The notes under the pieces were generated by a model. It was given only the letters and a program-made list of their open reading frames with translations, ran no database searches and had not been told where the DNA came from. This document shows, one piece after another, positions 28,959 through 36,422 of a stretch of 64,000 nucleotides of DNA. Each line of letters starts with the position of its first letter. Within the stretch, counting starts at the first letter, position 1. Made by a program: the position numbers and the translations under genes. This stretch comes from Stenotrophomonas sp. 610A2 (GTDB taxonomy: Bacteria; Pseudomonadota; Gammaproteobacteria; Xanthomonadales; Xanthomonadaceae), in NCBI RefSeq assembly GCF_030549615.1, contig NZ_CP130832.1, positions 4,352,001 through 4,416,000 of the forward strand. Direction: 5' to 3'.

Positions 28959-29429
28959 GTGCCGATCATAGAAGCCACCTACATAGAGCTCGCCATATCC
29001 ATGTCGGACTTGGTTGTTTACCCCGACGACGACGGTCCGCCGCATCCGCATCCCTCGCTTGGGGCGGCGATAGATGCTCTCGGGATATCACTGGATGTAG
29101 TTGCCACTTACTTGCGGTACTTCGATGAAACGACTGTCGGCGAGGGAGATGTATTTGCTTATCGCTCGCAAGAAAATCCAAGCAATATTCTTGCATTGAA
29201 CACCTTCCGTGACCTCACTGACCAGCTAGACATTGTTCAAATTTTCGTCTCTTGCAACCAGAGTTGCTTGCATTCGGTTCGGCAGCATTTTCGTTCAATT
29301 TTTGACACAGCCAACTGTAAAGTACGCTATGAAGAAAGTAGCTACTCTCATTTCGGCACCCGGCTTTTGGACAGAGCTTCGTATCCAAAGATGATCGATG
29401 GGTACTCTCAGCATCTGCATTGGGGCTAA
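28959..29429 (+). CDS. Cassette 1: hypothetical protein
   Basis: 156 residues from GTG 28959 (PIIEATYIELAIS...), stop TAA lying in the attC R'' box. An in-frame ATG at 29001 is the alternative start. The frame also stays open upstream into attI (ATG 28923, GTG 28872), so translation could begin outside the cassette. Content is acidic with a Pro/His stretch (PPHPHPSLG) and a few cysteines. I do not recognise the family. As the attI-proximal cassette it should be the best expressed. Confidence 0.65.
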   Translation: MPIIEATYIELAISMSDLVVYPDDDGPPHPHPSLGAAIDALGISLDVVATYLRYFDETTVGEGDVFAYRSQENPSNILALNTFRDLTDQLDIVQIFVSCNQSCLHSVRQHFRSIFDTANCKVRYEESSYSHFGTRLLDRASYPKMIDGYSQHLHWG

Positions 29430-29483
29430 CAATTCATTCAAGCCGACACCGCTTCGCGGCGCGGCTTAATTCAGGCGTTAGGC
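29424..29483 (+). repeat. attC 1
   Basis: R'' GGCTAAC, R' GTTAGGC, crossover after G29477; stem tip GACACCGC/GCGGCGC has a mismatch. Confidence 0.9.
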
Positions 29484-29487
29484 GGCA

Positions 29488-29769
29488 GTGGATTGGGTTG
29501 GCTGGCCCCTCTTCTTTCGGCCGCAACATCGGCAAGTCACCGGTCGGCCTCGGGTAGCAGCACCAACTGTTCTTGGCATCGGCAAGCTCGTCATTTCGCC
29601 TTACGCTTCACTGCCCCACCGCAATCATTTCATCGCACCTCGGCGACTAAGCGCGGCAAGGTTTCCCAGGCAAGCTCCACCCCGCAAGCTGTGGCATGAT
29701 CGGTTCGCGTTGGGTGGCACAAGCAAGGCAGCATTGGCCCGGGGAGCGGTAAGAGCCACAGCCGCCTAA
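29488..29769 (+). CDS. Cassette 2: doubtful ORF or non-coding cassette, homologue of cassette 21
   Basis: 93-residue open frame (VGWPLFFRPQHRQVTGR...), GTG/TTG-type or weak start, ending 5 bp before attC 2. The cassette at 38222-38513 is clearly homologous, and this frame aligns there without gaps, with many conservative changes (WP(L/F)(F/L)FR, QHRQVTGR, GIGKL, RKLWH). A second frame is also partly open in both. The composition is Arg/Pro/Ala-rich and unlike a normal protein, so this could equally be a conserved non-coding or RNA cassette. Confidence 0.35.
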   Translation: MDWVGWPLFFRPQHRQVTGRPRVAAPTVLGIGKLVISPYASLPHRNHFIAPRRLSAARFPRQAPPRKLWHDRFALGGTSKAALARGAVRATAA

Positions 29770-29823
29770 CAGTTCATTCAAGCCGACGCCGCTGCGCGGC
29801 GCGGCTTAATTCCAGAGTTAGGC
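29764..29823 (+). repeat. attC 2
   Basis: GCCTAAC / GTTAGGC; well-paired stem with loop TGCG instead of the usual TTCG. Confidence 0.92.
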
Positions 29824-29828
29824 CGCAA

Positions 29829-30158
29829 ATGACGTCCATCGAGCTCCTGACAATCAGTGACTACTTCCAGCTTCCAAAGATTGGACTGGTGCTAGCCCCG
29901 GACTTTTCCCTCCCTAGGGCCGGTTGGACTAACTTCGCTTCCGAGGTTGTTGTTGAGCGTCCTGACGGGTCTCAACTCCCCACAACTGCCAAGTTCTCCC
30001 AGACACATTTCCTCATAAAGGACACTAGTGTCCCTATCGACAAGCGCTGGCGCATTACGGTCTCATTGCCTGGTCTTACAAAGCTAGACATACCCATTGG
30101 TAGCAAGGTGCTGGTTGCCCCGGAAGCGGCGGCCCGGATCCTTCCCGGTGCGGCCTAA
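29829..30158 (+). CDS. Cassette 3: hypothetical protein
   Basis: 109 residues, ATG 11 bp after the crossover; last codons GCG GCC then TAA from attC 3. Beta-rich with phrases such as YFQLPKIGLVLAPDFSLP and RWRITVSLPGLTKLDIPIGSKVLV, and VPIDKRWRIT suggesting a small beta-barrel or Ig-like fold. No signal peptide. Family not recognised. Confidence 0.7.
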   Translation: MTSIELLTISDYFQLPKIGLVLAPDFSLPRAGWTNFASEVVVERPDGSQLPTTAKFSQTHFLIKDTSVPIDKRWRITVSLPGLTKLDIPIGSKVLVAPEAAARILPGAA

Positions 30159-30212
30159 CAATTCATTCAAGCCGATGCCGCTTCGCGGCCCGGCTTAATT
30201 CCGGAGTTAGGC
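30153..30212 (+). repeat. attC 3
   Basis: GCCTAAC / GTTAGGC; stem GATGCCGC/GCGGCCC imperfect. Confidence 0.92.
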
Positions 30213-30216
30213 CGCT

Positions 30217-30510
30217 ATGAAAGCTCTCGCGAGAGATGGTGACGGAGCACTAATTGCAATTGGCATGACAGTCTGCGTCTTGGGGCTATGGCTTTGGTGG
30301 TTCGCCAGCCCTTCGCCTCATCGTTACATAGAGCTTGTCTTTGCTCTACCAACGGTGCGCATCGGTCTTATGATTATTGGCGCCACTATCGCCAGCAGTC
30401 ATCGTCCAACTAGAGGCTTCTGGTTCTGGCTTGGACTCTGTACGTCAGTTCTTGCCGCACTTCCGTTTCTTGGGCTTATCGCTCTCCTTGTACTCGGGGC
30501 CGTGGCCTAA
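30217..30510 (+). CDS. Cassette 4: small three-helix membrane protein (copy A)
   Basis: 97 residues with three predicted transmembrane helices (about 13-30, 40-60, 70-95) and short loops. It ends AVA-stop with the stop in attC 4. Nearly identical to cassette 27 (40812-41105; one Arg/Cys change at residue 48), and the two attC sites share the unusual segment AACTCTAGAG. Function unknown. Confidence 0.75.
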   Translation: MKALARDGDGALIAIGMTVCVLGLWLWWFASPSPHRYIELVFALPTVRIGLMIIGATIASSHRPTRGFWFWLGLCTSVLAALPFLGLIALLVLGAVA

Positions 30511-30564
30511 AAGTTCATTCAAGCCGACGCCGTTTCGCGGCGCGGCTTAACTCTAGAGTTAGGC
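30505..30564 (+). repeat. attC 4
   Basis: R'' mutated to GCCTAAA (C to A); R' GTTAGGC; right arm GGCTTAACTCTAGAG. Confidence 0.88.
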
Positions 30565-30567
30565 GTC

Positions 30568-31071
30568 ATGGACACATTCCGGCGGTTGTTCGAAAAGCCA
30601 GCTTCAGCCTCTCTGCACTCTGCACTACAAGAATGCGGCGACGTGATTTCCGTGTTAATGAAGGGCACCGCCTCGACTAAGCCCTACTTTGAAGGAGCCG
30701 ACTTTCCGCTAGACGAACTGTCTCAAACAAGTGAGTTTGAGGTCGCACTTTCCAAGCTCGGCCAGGTCTGTGCCTCACGGCGCGCCGCATCAGCACTGGA
30801 TCGCTTGGAGTTCGAGGGGTCACTTACATCTTTGCTTGTTCAGGGCGGGTGCCATGGCCAGGGGAGCCTGCCAAAGCAAGAAGGCAGGCATCTCGTTGAA
30901 AATGGAGTGGCCGCGCTCTTCCCGGAGCCATTTGATGAACTTCTGGTCCTCCGCATGGATGATCCAGAATGGTCAGTACTTACCAGCCAAGCTACGATTT
31001 CCAAGTCGTACTTTTGTTGGCAGGGCGCCAGAGGTTTATGGTGGTTTCTTTGCGTCACCGACTTCGATTGA
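30568..31071 (+). CDS. Cassette 5: hypothetical protein
   Basis: 167 residues, ATG 9 bp after the crossover, TGA stop just before attC 5. Soluble, Ser/Leu/Glu-rich, with FDELLVLRMDDPEWSVLTSQ and a C-terminal GARGLWWFLCVTDFD. The overall pattern resembles small cytoplasmic immunity-like proteins, but no family can be named. Confidence 0.7.
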   Translation: MDTFRRLFEKPASASLHSALQECGDVISVLMKGTASTKPYFEGADFPLDELSQTSEFEVALSKLGQVCASRRAASALDRLEFEGSLTSLLVQGGCHGQGSLPKQEGRHLVENGVAALFPEPFDELLVLRMDDPEWSVLTSQATISKSYFCWQGARGLWWFLCVTDFD

Positions 31072-31072
31072 C

Positions 31073-31132
31073 GCCTAACAGTTCATTCAAGCCGACGCCG
31101 CTTCGCGGCGCGGCTTAATTCAAGAGTTAGGT
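31073..31132 (+). repeat. attC 5
   Basis: GCCTAAC / GTTAGGT; regular stem. Confidence 0.92.
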
Positions 31133-31137
31133 CTGCT

Positions 31138-31449
31138 ATGAAGCCACTAGTAATCCCACCTGCAGCGCAACGTGATGACAGAGCGATCCAGATGCTCAGT
31201 GCTTGGATTGCTGAGCAAGGCCAGCATTGCACGATCAAGGTGGGGCTCTGGCAGGAAAACGGTCGCGATGAAGCCCCTGCTTGGGGTGTTTTCCTCGCAG
31301 ACACCGTTCGACACATAGCCGATGCGCTTCAAGAGCAATATGGGCTGCCTGCATCTGACACCATTGCCGCAATCATGGAATCGCTCCATGATGAGCTGAG
31401 CGATCCAACTTCTGATACCAAAGGCGCCTTTAGTCATGGCCATGGGTAA
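31138..31449 (+). CDS. Cassette 6: DUF5076-like protein
   Basis: 103 residues. The N-terminal LVIPPAAQRDDRAIQMLSAW and WGVFLADTVRHIADAL match the DUF5076 family pattern as I remember it. Cytoplasmic, no signal. The role of DUF5076 is unknown. The ORF ends just before attC 6 with its own TAA. Confidence 0.7.
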   Translation: MKPLVIPPAAQRDDRAIQMLSAWIAEQGQHCTIKVGLWQENGRDEAPAWGVFLADTVRHIADALQEQYGLPASDTIAAIMESLHDELSDPTSDTKGAFSHGHG

Positions 31450-31452
31450 CCG

Positions 31453-31512
31453 GCCTAACAGTTCATTCAAGCCGACGCCGCTACGCGGCGCGGCTTAATT
31501 CCGGAGTTAGAT
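31453..31512 (+). repeat. attC 6
   Basis: GCCTAAC / GTTAGAT; next cassette begins TTAGATGCC and ends GGCATCTAAC, confirming the boundary. Confidence 0.92.
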
Positions 31513-31515
31513 GCC

Positions 31516-31935
31516 ATGCCAAACATCCTGAAGTCCAAAGAAGAGGCCGCGGTGGCTCTATGCGCCGCTACCATTCCTCGCCTCGCGTCATCTGGGTGCA
31601 TGGACGTCGCGGATAAGCTCACCACCATTCAGGACCTTATCCAAAGTGGTGCAATTACGCAGGCGTTTGAGGCATACCGCAACCTTCCTCGACACGACAT
31701 TGTCTTCTTGTGGGATGACATGGACTGGATGTTCAGCGAGGACGAGAGAGTTCCTGTAGCCGAAAAAGCGCTGACTACTGCCTACTACAACCAAACATTG
31801 CGTGCATTGGGAGATCTGCGAGTCTCTGTTCTGTACGGATTTGAGAGGCCTCTGATTGACTCATCTCCTGCCACAGTGCAGCAGCTCGCTACGGAGCTGG
31901 TATCCACACTTCGCCCTCGCGCAGATGGCATCTAA
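31516..31935 (+). CDS. Cassette 7: hypothetical protein
   Basis: 139 residues, mainly helical (KEEAAVALCAATIPRLASSG, TIQDLIQSGAITQAFEAYRN), with a Trp/Asp patch FLWDDMDWMFSEDERVP. The stop codon TAA is the one in R'' of attC 7 (ATCTAAC). Family not recognised. Confidence 0.7.
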   Translation: MPNILKSKEEAAVALCAATIPRLASSGCMDVADKLTTIQDLIQSGAITQAFEAYRNLPRHDIVFLWDDMDWMFSEDERVPVAEKALTTAYYNQTLRALGDLRVSVLYGFERPLIDSSPATVQQLATELVSTLRPRADGI

Positions 31936-31989
31936 CAGTTCATTCAAGCCGAACTCGCTTCGCGATTCGGCTTAATTCCAGAGTTAGGC
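31930..31989 (+). repeat. attC 7
   Basis: ATCTAAC / GTTAGGC; stem GAACTCGC/GCGATTC. Confidence 0.92.
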
Positions 31990-31992
31990 CCC

Positions 31993-32223
31993 TTGAGAAG
32001 AACCACCGGCACTTCAACAAACCGCAGACGGCTTCTCGCCAGCGAAGCCGCAGTCTGTGTCTACTGCTTCAAAGAGTTCGCACCAAGCTCCATTGTTGAG
32101 TGGTGCGATGAGGAAGATAAGACCGCAGTCTGTCCACACTGCGGAGTGGATGCGGTTGTTGGTTTCGATGGGCCAGTTGACCGCATCTGGCTAGAGGCTG
32201 CTCATCGCCGAGCTTTTGGCTAG
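31993..32223 (+). CDS. Cassette 8: small zinc-ribbon cytoplasmic protein
   Basis: 76 residues from a TTG start. Two CxxC pairs (CVYCFKEF and CPHCGVDA) and SSIVEWCDEEDKTAVC suggest a zinc ribbon. This is a recurring small family of proteobacterial cytoplasmic proteins without a known role. The TTG follows the crossover by 9 bp; no ATG is available in frame. Confidence 0.68.
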   Translation: MRRTTGTSTNRRRLLASEAAVCVYCFKEFAPSSIVEWCDEEDKTAVCPHCGVDAVVGFDGPVDRIWLEAAHRRAFG

Positions 32224-32229
32224 CATGGG

Positions 32230-32289
32230 CCCTAACAGTTCATTCAAGCCGAGCTCGCTTCGCGAGTCGGCTTAATTCCAGAGTTAGGC
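32230..32289 (+). repeat. attC 8
   Basis: CCCTAAC / GTTAGGC; stem GAGCTCGC/GCGAGTC. Confidence 0.9.
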
Positions 32290-32303
32290 ACCAAGGAGTG
32301 GCC

Positions 32304-32651
32304 ATGGGAGTCGAGCTATACATCACCCGCGCTGAGTTTTTGGCGGACAATAAGGCTTCACCCATCACTGAGAATGAGTGGTTGTCATACATCGAGTCTG
32401 ATCCGGAACTTTCACTCGACACCTCGCAAGGCGACTACTTCGCACGCTGGCACGGAAAGTCGGCCTATGAGGAGCCGTGGCTGGATTGGTTCCAAGGCAA
32501 CATCAGCACAAAGTGGCCTGATACCGCGCTGTACCAAAAGATGCTCCAAATTGCTCATGCTCTAGGCGGCAACGTGCAAGACGATGACGGCACCGTGTAC
32601 CAATCTTCGACCGACTGGCAGTTTGATCCTCACTCTGCGGGTGGTGCCTAA
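32304..32651 (+). CDS. Cassette 9: hypothetical protein (copy A, paralogue of cassette 17)
   Basis: 115 residues with a good Shine-Dalgarno (AAGGAG). Reads MGVELYITRAEFLADN ... PITENEWLSYIESDPEL ... DYFARWHG ... LGGNVQDDDGTVYQ, an aromatic/acidic cytoplasmic protein of a family seen often in proteobacteria but unnamed. Nearly identical to 36498-36845 (L/W and K/E changes). Stop in attC. Confidence 0.72.
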   Translation: MGVELYITRAEFLADNKASPITENEWLSYIESDPELSLDTSQGDYFARWHGKSAYEEPWLDWFQGNISTKWPDTALYQKMLQIAHALGGNVQDDDGTVYQSSTDWQFDPHSAGGA

Positions 32652-32705
32652 CAATTCATTCAAGCCGACCCTGCTTCGCGGGTCGGCTTAATTCCGGAGT
32701 TAGGC
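32646..32705 (+). repeat. attC 9
   Basis: GCCTAAC / GTTAGGC; identical to attC 17 (stem tip GACCCTGC/GCGGGTC). Confidence 0.92.
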
Positions 32706-32708
32706 CTC

Positions 32709-32987
32709 ATGTCAGATGACCAGCAAATCGATCTAGAGAAGCGCCTTCTAGCTGTTGCCTTGTTCAACCTGCGGGTTCTTCTTGCAAGTCACATCGACCC
32801 CGAGGAGCAAAGCCCAGCGAGTGATGCCGCATGGCTTGCTTACTCTCTTCACAATCAAGCGCTCTCGGTGCTTGATGGGCAAGCATTCGATGTAACGCAG
32901 GCACTACAAGCAGTAGAGCGACTCGAACCAAGGCTTGGGACCGCCTATGTGCAGCAATTTCGGCAAGCCGTTCTCAATGAGGCCTAA
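32709..32987 (+). CDS. Cassette 10: hypothetical helical protein
   Basis: 92 residues, mostly helical (EKRLLAVALFNLRVLLASH; DAAWLAYSLHNQALSVLDG; ALQAVERLEPRLGTAYVQQF). Ends NEA-stop using GCC TAA of attC 10. No signal or recognisable domain. Confidence 0.7.
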   Translation: MSDDQQIDLEKRLLAVALFNLRVLLASHIDPEEQSPASDAAWLAYSLHNQALSVLDGQAFDVTQALQAVERLEPRLGTAYVQQFRQAVLNEA

Positions 32988-33041
32988 CAGTTCATTCAAG
33001 CCGAACTCGCTTCGCGAGTCGGCTTAATTCCAGAGTTAGGC
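32982..33041 (+). repeat. attC 10
   Basis: GCCTAAC / GTTAGGC; stem GAACTCGC/GCGAGTC. Confidence 0.92.
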
Positions 33042-33167
33042 CGCGCATGAAAAGCTCTGTAATCGAGATGTTCGATCCTTCAGTACATCGAAACCACATG
33101 CCTGACGTCCCAGCGCCGGAGCCTGCTCGAGAGGTACTTGTTATTGCAATCGCCAAATTCAGGCTAG

Positions 33168-34384
33168 GGCGCTCTCAACCGGTCGATGCAACATCATAGG
33201 TGTTGCTGCTGACCGGGAGGGCAAGTGCGATGATGGGTCGACCTGGATTGTCATTGGCGCAGAAGCAGGCACTGTGGATGCGCTGGCGAGAAGGTGCTTC
33301 GTGCAGCGAGATTGCCCGTGATCTGGGCAAACATCCGGCTTCGGTATGGGGTGTGCTCGCCTCGCGAGGCGGTATCGCTCCAGCGCCTCGCACGCGCTCG
33401 CCTCGTACGCTGACGCTACATGAGCGTGAAGAGATCTCGCGCGGCCTGGCAGGCAGCCTTTCCCTGAGCGAGATTGCCAGGCGCTTGGGGCGACCAACGT
33501 CTACCGTCAGTCGCGAGGTGAGGCGCCACGGCGGCATCAAGGGGTATCGCGCGACGTGGGCCGATGAGCGCGCCTGGGATAACGCCCGTCGCCCGAAGCC
33601 TTGCCGTCTGGCCCGATATGGCACACTGCGGCGGCGGGTAGCAGGCAAGCTTTCGCTGCAATGGTCGCCCCAGCAGATAGCCCGCTGGCTGAAGCGGCAT
33701 TTTCCTCATGACGAGACACATCAGGTGTCGCACGAGACCATTTACCGGAGCCTGTTCATCCAGGCGCGTGGCGTGCTGAAGAAGGAGCTGGTGGCTCATC
33801 TGCGCACCCATCGCCTGATGCGCCGCTCGCAGAAGGCCACACGCCAGCCACGAGGCGGTATCAGGGACGCCGTTTCCATCCGCGACAGACCTGCCGACGT
33901 ATCGGATCGGGCCGTGCCCGGCCACTGGGAGGGCGACCTGCTCAGTGGTGCCAGGAACAGCCACATTGCCACGCTGGTGGAGCGACACTCGCGCTTCACG
34001 ATGCTTGTCAAAGTCGATGGGAAGGACACGCAAAGCGTGGTCAGTGCGCTGAGTCGTCAGGTGCGTCGTCTGCCAGCGCGCCTGCGAAAATCACTGACAT
34101 GGGATCGCGGCATGGAAATGGCCAGCCACCGCGACTTCACGATCGCCACGCAGGTGGCCGTGTACTTCTGTGATCCACAGAGCCCCTGGCAGCGCGGCAG
34201 CAACGAGAACACCAACGGGTTGCTACGCCAGTACTTCCCCAATGGAACGGATCTGTCGGTCTACTCGCAGGCGGAACTGAACAAAGTTGCGTTACGATTG
34301 AATCAACGTCCGCGACAGACATTGGACTTCATGACGCCGGCTGAGAAGCTCAGCCAGGCGTTGCAATGACCGGTTGAGAGCGCC
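33168..34384 (+). mobile_element. IS30-family insertion sequence, 1217 bp
   Basis: Ends are about 25-bp inverted repeats starting GGCGCTCTCAACCGGTC at the left, with the complement at the right (two mismatches near the inner end). The flanking 2-bp direct repeat AG (33166-33167 and 34385-34386) fits IS30-type transposition. One transposase ORF fills the element. Insertion is within a cassette gene, not in an attC. Confidence 0.93.
33230..34369 (+). CDS. IS30-family transposase
   Basis: 379 residues. An N-terminal helix-turn-helix (SLAQKQALWMRWREGASCSEIARDLG) is followed by a second HTH (LSLSEIARRLGRPTSTVSREV). The DDE catalytic core reads HWEGDLLSG (first Asp), LTWDRGMEMASH (second Asp) and QRGSNENTNGLLRQYFPNG (Glu), the standard IS30 arrangement. 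Start ATG 33230 follows a GGAGG box; a further ATG is the next codon. The gene looks intact. Confidence 0.95.
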   Translation: MMGRPGLSLAQKQALWMRWREGASCSEIARDLGKHPASVWGVLASRGGIAPAPRTRSPRTLTLHEREEISRGLAGSLSLSEIARRLGRPTSTVSREVRRHGGIKGYRATWADERAWDNARRPKPCRLARYGTLRRRVAGKLSLQWSPQQIARWLKRHFPHDETHQVSHETIYRSLFIQARGVLKKELVAHLRTHRLMRRSQKATRQPRGGIRDAVSIRDRPADVSDRAVPGHWEGDLLSGARNSHIATLVERHSRFTMLVKVDGKDTQSVVSALSRQVRRLPARLRKSLTWDRGMEMASHRDFTIATQVAVYFCDPQSPWQRGSNENTNGLLRQYFPNGTDLSVYSQAELNKVALRLNQRPRQTLDFMTPAEKLSQALQ

Positions 34385-34610
34385 AGAGTTTTTATCAAAT
34401 GCTCAGCTTGAGGCTGCGATCGCGTACTTCCAGAAGCCCTCTAACTCTACGCGCCAGTGTTCTGCTGGCGGTGACCACTGGGAATTTCAGCCTTGGCAGA
34501 GCCGGCTACCCGCCGGTATCAACAATGCACACAACCGGCCAAAGGTGCTCGCAGCTTTGGTCGCAGCCAGACGCTTAGCCAATGCCAGCTTGCCGTAAGC
34601 ACGCGCCGCG

Positions 34611-34670
34611 GCCTAACAGTTCATTCAAGCCGAACCCGCTTCGCGGGTCGGCTTAATTCCGGAGTTAGGC
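34611..34670 (+). repeat. attC 11
   Basis: GCCTAAC / GTTAGGC; regular stem GAACCCGC/GCGGGTC. Confidence 0.92.
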
Positions 34671-34682
34671 ACCACAACAAAC

Positions 34683-34889
34683 ATGACGACCAGTCCAGAA
34701 CAGTCGTACCAAGAGACAGTGGCCTGCGAGGCTCGCCAGGACGAGGGAGTCATTTTCATCAAAGTGGTGGCAATGTCTTACGAGGCTGCGGTGGAGTTTG
34801 ACGTTGCACAGGCACGCGCCTTTGCGCAACAGATCTTGTCCGCTGTGGAGACTGTTGAGGCGGGCTGGGTGGGCAAGTCCAGTGGCTAG
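34683..34889 (+). CDS. Cassette 12: small hypothetical protein
   Basis: 68 residues: QETVACEARQDEGVIFIKVVAMSYEAAVEFDVAQARAFA..., an alternating beta-alpha pattern without signal. Ends with its own TAG before attC 12. Not recognised; could be a small ligand-binding or immunity-like fold. Confidence 0.6.
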   Translation: MTTSPEQSYQETVACEARQDEGVIFIKVVAMSYEAAVEFDVAQARAFAQQILSAVETVEAGWVGKSSG

Positions 34890-34904
34890 ACAGCCGCTGG
34901 TGGT

Positions 34905-34964
34905 GCCTAACAATTCATTCAAGCCGACGCCGCTTCGCGGCGCGGCTTAATTCCGGAGTTAGGC
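34905..34964 (+). repeat. attC 12
   Basis: GCCTAAC / GTTAGGC; stem GACGCCGC/GCGGCGC. Confidence 0.92.
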
Positions 34965-34967
34965 CTC

Positions 34968-35267
34968 ATGAGACAGCGCATAGTGTTCGTAGATGTTGAT
35001 GACACGTTGGTCCGCTCTTTTGGCACCAAGCGCATTCCTATGCCGTCTGCTATAGCTCATGTTCGCGAGTTGCACCAACAGGGATTTGCGCTATACCTGT
35101 GGAGCTCTGGCGGCGCGGACTATGCTCGTTCCTCTGCAGCAGAGCTAGGCATTGAGCATTGCTTCGTAGCCTTCTTGCCTAAGCCTGATGCATACATAGA
35201 TGATCAGCCGGTACACGAGTGGCGCTACTGTCAGCATGTGCTTCCAGGCAATTCGATTGAGGCCTAA
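34968..35267 (+). CDS. Cassette 13: minimal HAD-like phosphatase protein (copy A)
   Basis: 99 residues containing all four HAD motifs in very short form: FVDVDDTLVRS (motif I, DxDxT), YLWSSGG (motif II Ser), the Lys of FLPKPDAY (motif III) and AYIDDQP (motif IV). There is no room for a cap domain, so a macromolecular or small phosphoester substrate is possible. Second copy at 39050-39349 differs by Trp/Arg at residue 85. Ends GCC TAA in attC. Confidence 0.75.
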   Translation: MRQRIVFVDVDDTLVRSFGTKRIPMPSAIAHVRELHQQGFALYLWSSGGADYARSSAAELGIEHCFVAFLPKPDAYIDDQPVHEWRYCQHVLPGNSIEA

Positions 35268-35321
35268 CAGCTCATTCAAGCCGAACCCGCTACGCGGGTC
35301 GGCTTACTTCCGGAGTTAGGC
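35262..35321 (+). repeat. attC 13
   Basis: GCCTAAC / GTTAGGC; loop TACG, right arm GGCTTACTTC. Confidence 0.92.
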
Positions 35322-35325
35322 GGCT

Positions 35326-35646
35326 ATGAACTTCCACTGGTTGTTCTTTTCACTAGCGGTGGGTGCTACCACACCCCACAACTCGTGCGTGTCGTCAGAC
35401 CCAGAGCTCATTTATTGCCCGGCGCCAGAAGCACCTCGTATTACAGAGCTGCGTGGTGGCGCAGTTACGCTGGAGCTGCAGATCGATCCGGACGGTTCAG
35501 TTCGATCCTCCACGGTACTTTCATCATCTGGCCACTCAGCCTGGCCTAGCGCCGCGCAATCCGCGGTGGCAAAGTGGCGTTACTCGGCGGATTCGGCTTC
35601 CCGTACACGAAAGGTTCCATTCGACTTCCAGTTTGGCAGTCCGTAG
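35326..35646 (+). CDS. Cassette 14: secreted TonB C-terminal-like domain protein
   Basis: 106 residues. An N-terminal hydrophobic stretch (WLFFSLAVGATT) may be a signal peptide. The rest matches the TonB-C fold: GGAVTLELQIDPDGSVRSST, then SSGHSAWPSAAQSAVAKWRY and a final strand VPFDFQFGSP. It lacks the long Pro-rich linker of true TonB, so it is a stand-alone periplasmic TonB-C protein. Confidence 0.72.
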   Translation: MNFHWLFFSLAVGATTPHNSCVSSDPELIYCPAPEAPRITELRGGAVTLELQIDPDGSVRSSTVLSSSGHSAWPSAAQSAVAKWRYSADSASRTRKVPFDFQFGSP

Positions 35647-35648
35647 CC

Positions 35649-35708
35649 GCCCAACAGTTCATTCAAGCCGAACTCGCTTCGCGAGTCGGCTTAATTCCAG
35701 AGTTAGGC
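35649..35708 (+). repeat. attC 14
   Basis: R'' mutated to GCCCAAC; R' GTTAGGC. Confidence 0.88.
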
Positions 35709-35726
35709 TGCTAGAGGAGCAACATC

Positions 35727-36086
35727 GTGAGTGACCCAAACAGCCTTCTCGCCATGTCAGGGCTTATCGCACTCTTAGTGCTTGTGGTCGCTGCTTGGAT
35801 GCTGCGTCGCCGGCTACGTAGTCGCAGCAGTTCTGTCCTTGCCTGGTCGCTTACGCTGCTCGCGCTCTGGCCTTTTCTATCGACACTCAGCACTTTCCTT
35901 GTACTCAACTACGGCAACTCCTCGCAACCTCATCCTGTCGTTAATTGGTTCGTTCTCAGCGTTGAGGTGATTCTGCCGTCCTTGCTGTTACTGGTTGTAG
36001 CCGGGAGCTTCCTATTGTCAGTCAGGTGCGTCGCTGCGCAGCCTAACAATTCATTCAAGCCGAACCCGCTTCGCGGGTCGGCTTAA
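35727..36086 (+). CDS. Cassette 15: small membrane protein reading into attC
   Basis: 119 residues from GTG 35727 with about three transmembrane helices (LIALLVLVVAAWML; VLAWSLTLLALWPFLSTLST; VEVILPSLLLLVVAGSFLL). The last 15 residues (PNNSFKPNPLRGSA) are encoded by attC 15, where the frame meets the TAA of GGCTTAA. Such attC-encoded tails are a consequence of cassette structure. Confidence 0.65.
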   Translation: MSDPNSLLAMSGLIALLVLVVAAWMLRRRLRSRSSSVLAWSLTLLALWPFLSTLSTFLVLNYGNSSQPHPVVNWFVLSVEVILPSLLLLVVAGSFLLSVRCVAAQPNNSFKPNPLRGSA

Positions 36087-36100
36087 TTCCGGAGTTAGGG
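36041..36100 (+). repeat. attC 15
   Basis: GCCTAAC / GTTAGGG; regular stem. Confidence 0.92.
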
Positions 36101-36105
36101 CTCAC

Positions 36106-36417
36106 ATGCGAAGACTCTGGCTCACCCTTCTCAAGGGTACTCTTACCGCCGGGCTAACTACCACCATTGCTGCTTGTGGCGATGACGGTCATCTGCGCGG
36201 GCACGTGACAAATAGCCCTGACGGAAAGACTTATCTGTCCATCGCGGATGATCACAATGGCTGCCCGATCAAAGTTGACGGACAAGCCTGGACAGTTCCG
36301 GTTGGCACTCCCAAACCAATCGAGCCTGGCGAGCACAAGATAGAGTGCTACGGTGGCGAGATTCGCTTTGTGATTCCGGAAGGCGTGGTGTTCAATTTTG
36401 ACTATTGGGGTCCGTGA
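36106..36417 (+). CDS. Cassette 16: putative lipoprotein
   Basis: 103 residues. Signal with lipobox-like TTIAACGDDG (Cys at about residue 24). The mature part has ADDHNGCPIKVDGQAW and EPGEHKIECYGGEIRFVIPEG, a small beta domain resembling PEGA-like or carrier-type folds (EPGEHKIEC). Function unknown. Confidence 0.68.
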   Translation: MRRLWLTLLKGTLTAGLTTTIAACGDDGHLRGHVTNSPDGKTYLSIADDHNGCPIKVDGQAWTVPVGTPKPIEPGEHKIECYGGEIRFVIPEGVVFNFDYWGP

Positions 36418-36422
36418 GTGAG

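Larger units (their letters stand above)
33047..34598 (+). pseudogene. Cassette 11 gene split by an IS30-family element
   Basis: The 5' part (33047-33167, MKSSVIEMFDPSVHRNH ... AKFRL) and the 3' part (34387-34598, LSNAQLEAAIAYFQKP ... NASLP) are the two halves of the gene that is intact in cassette 37 (45560-45892). The insertion sequence occupies 33168-34384 and AG is duplicated at both ends. Precise removal of the element plus one AG copy would restore the frame. The copies otherwise differ at several positions. Confidence 0.9.
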
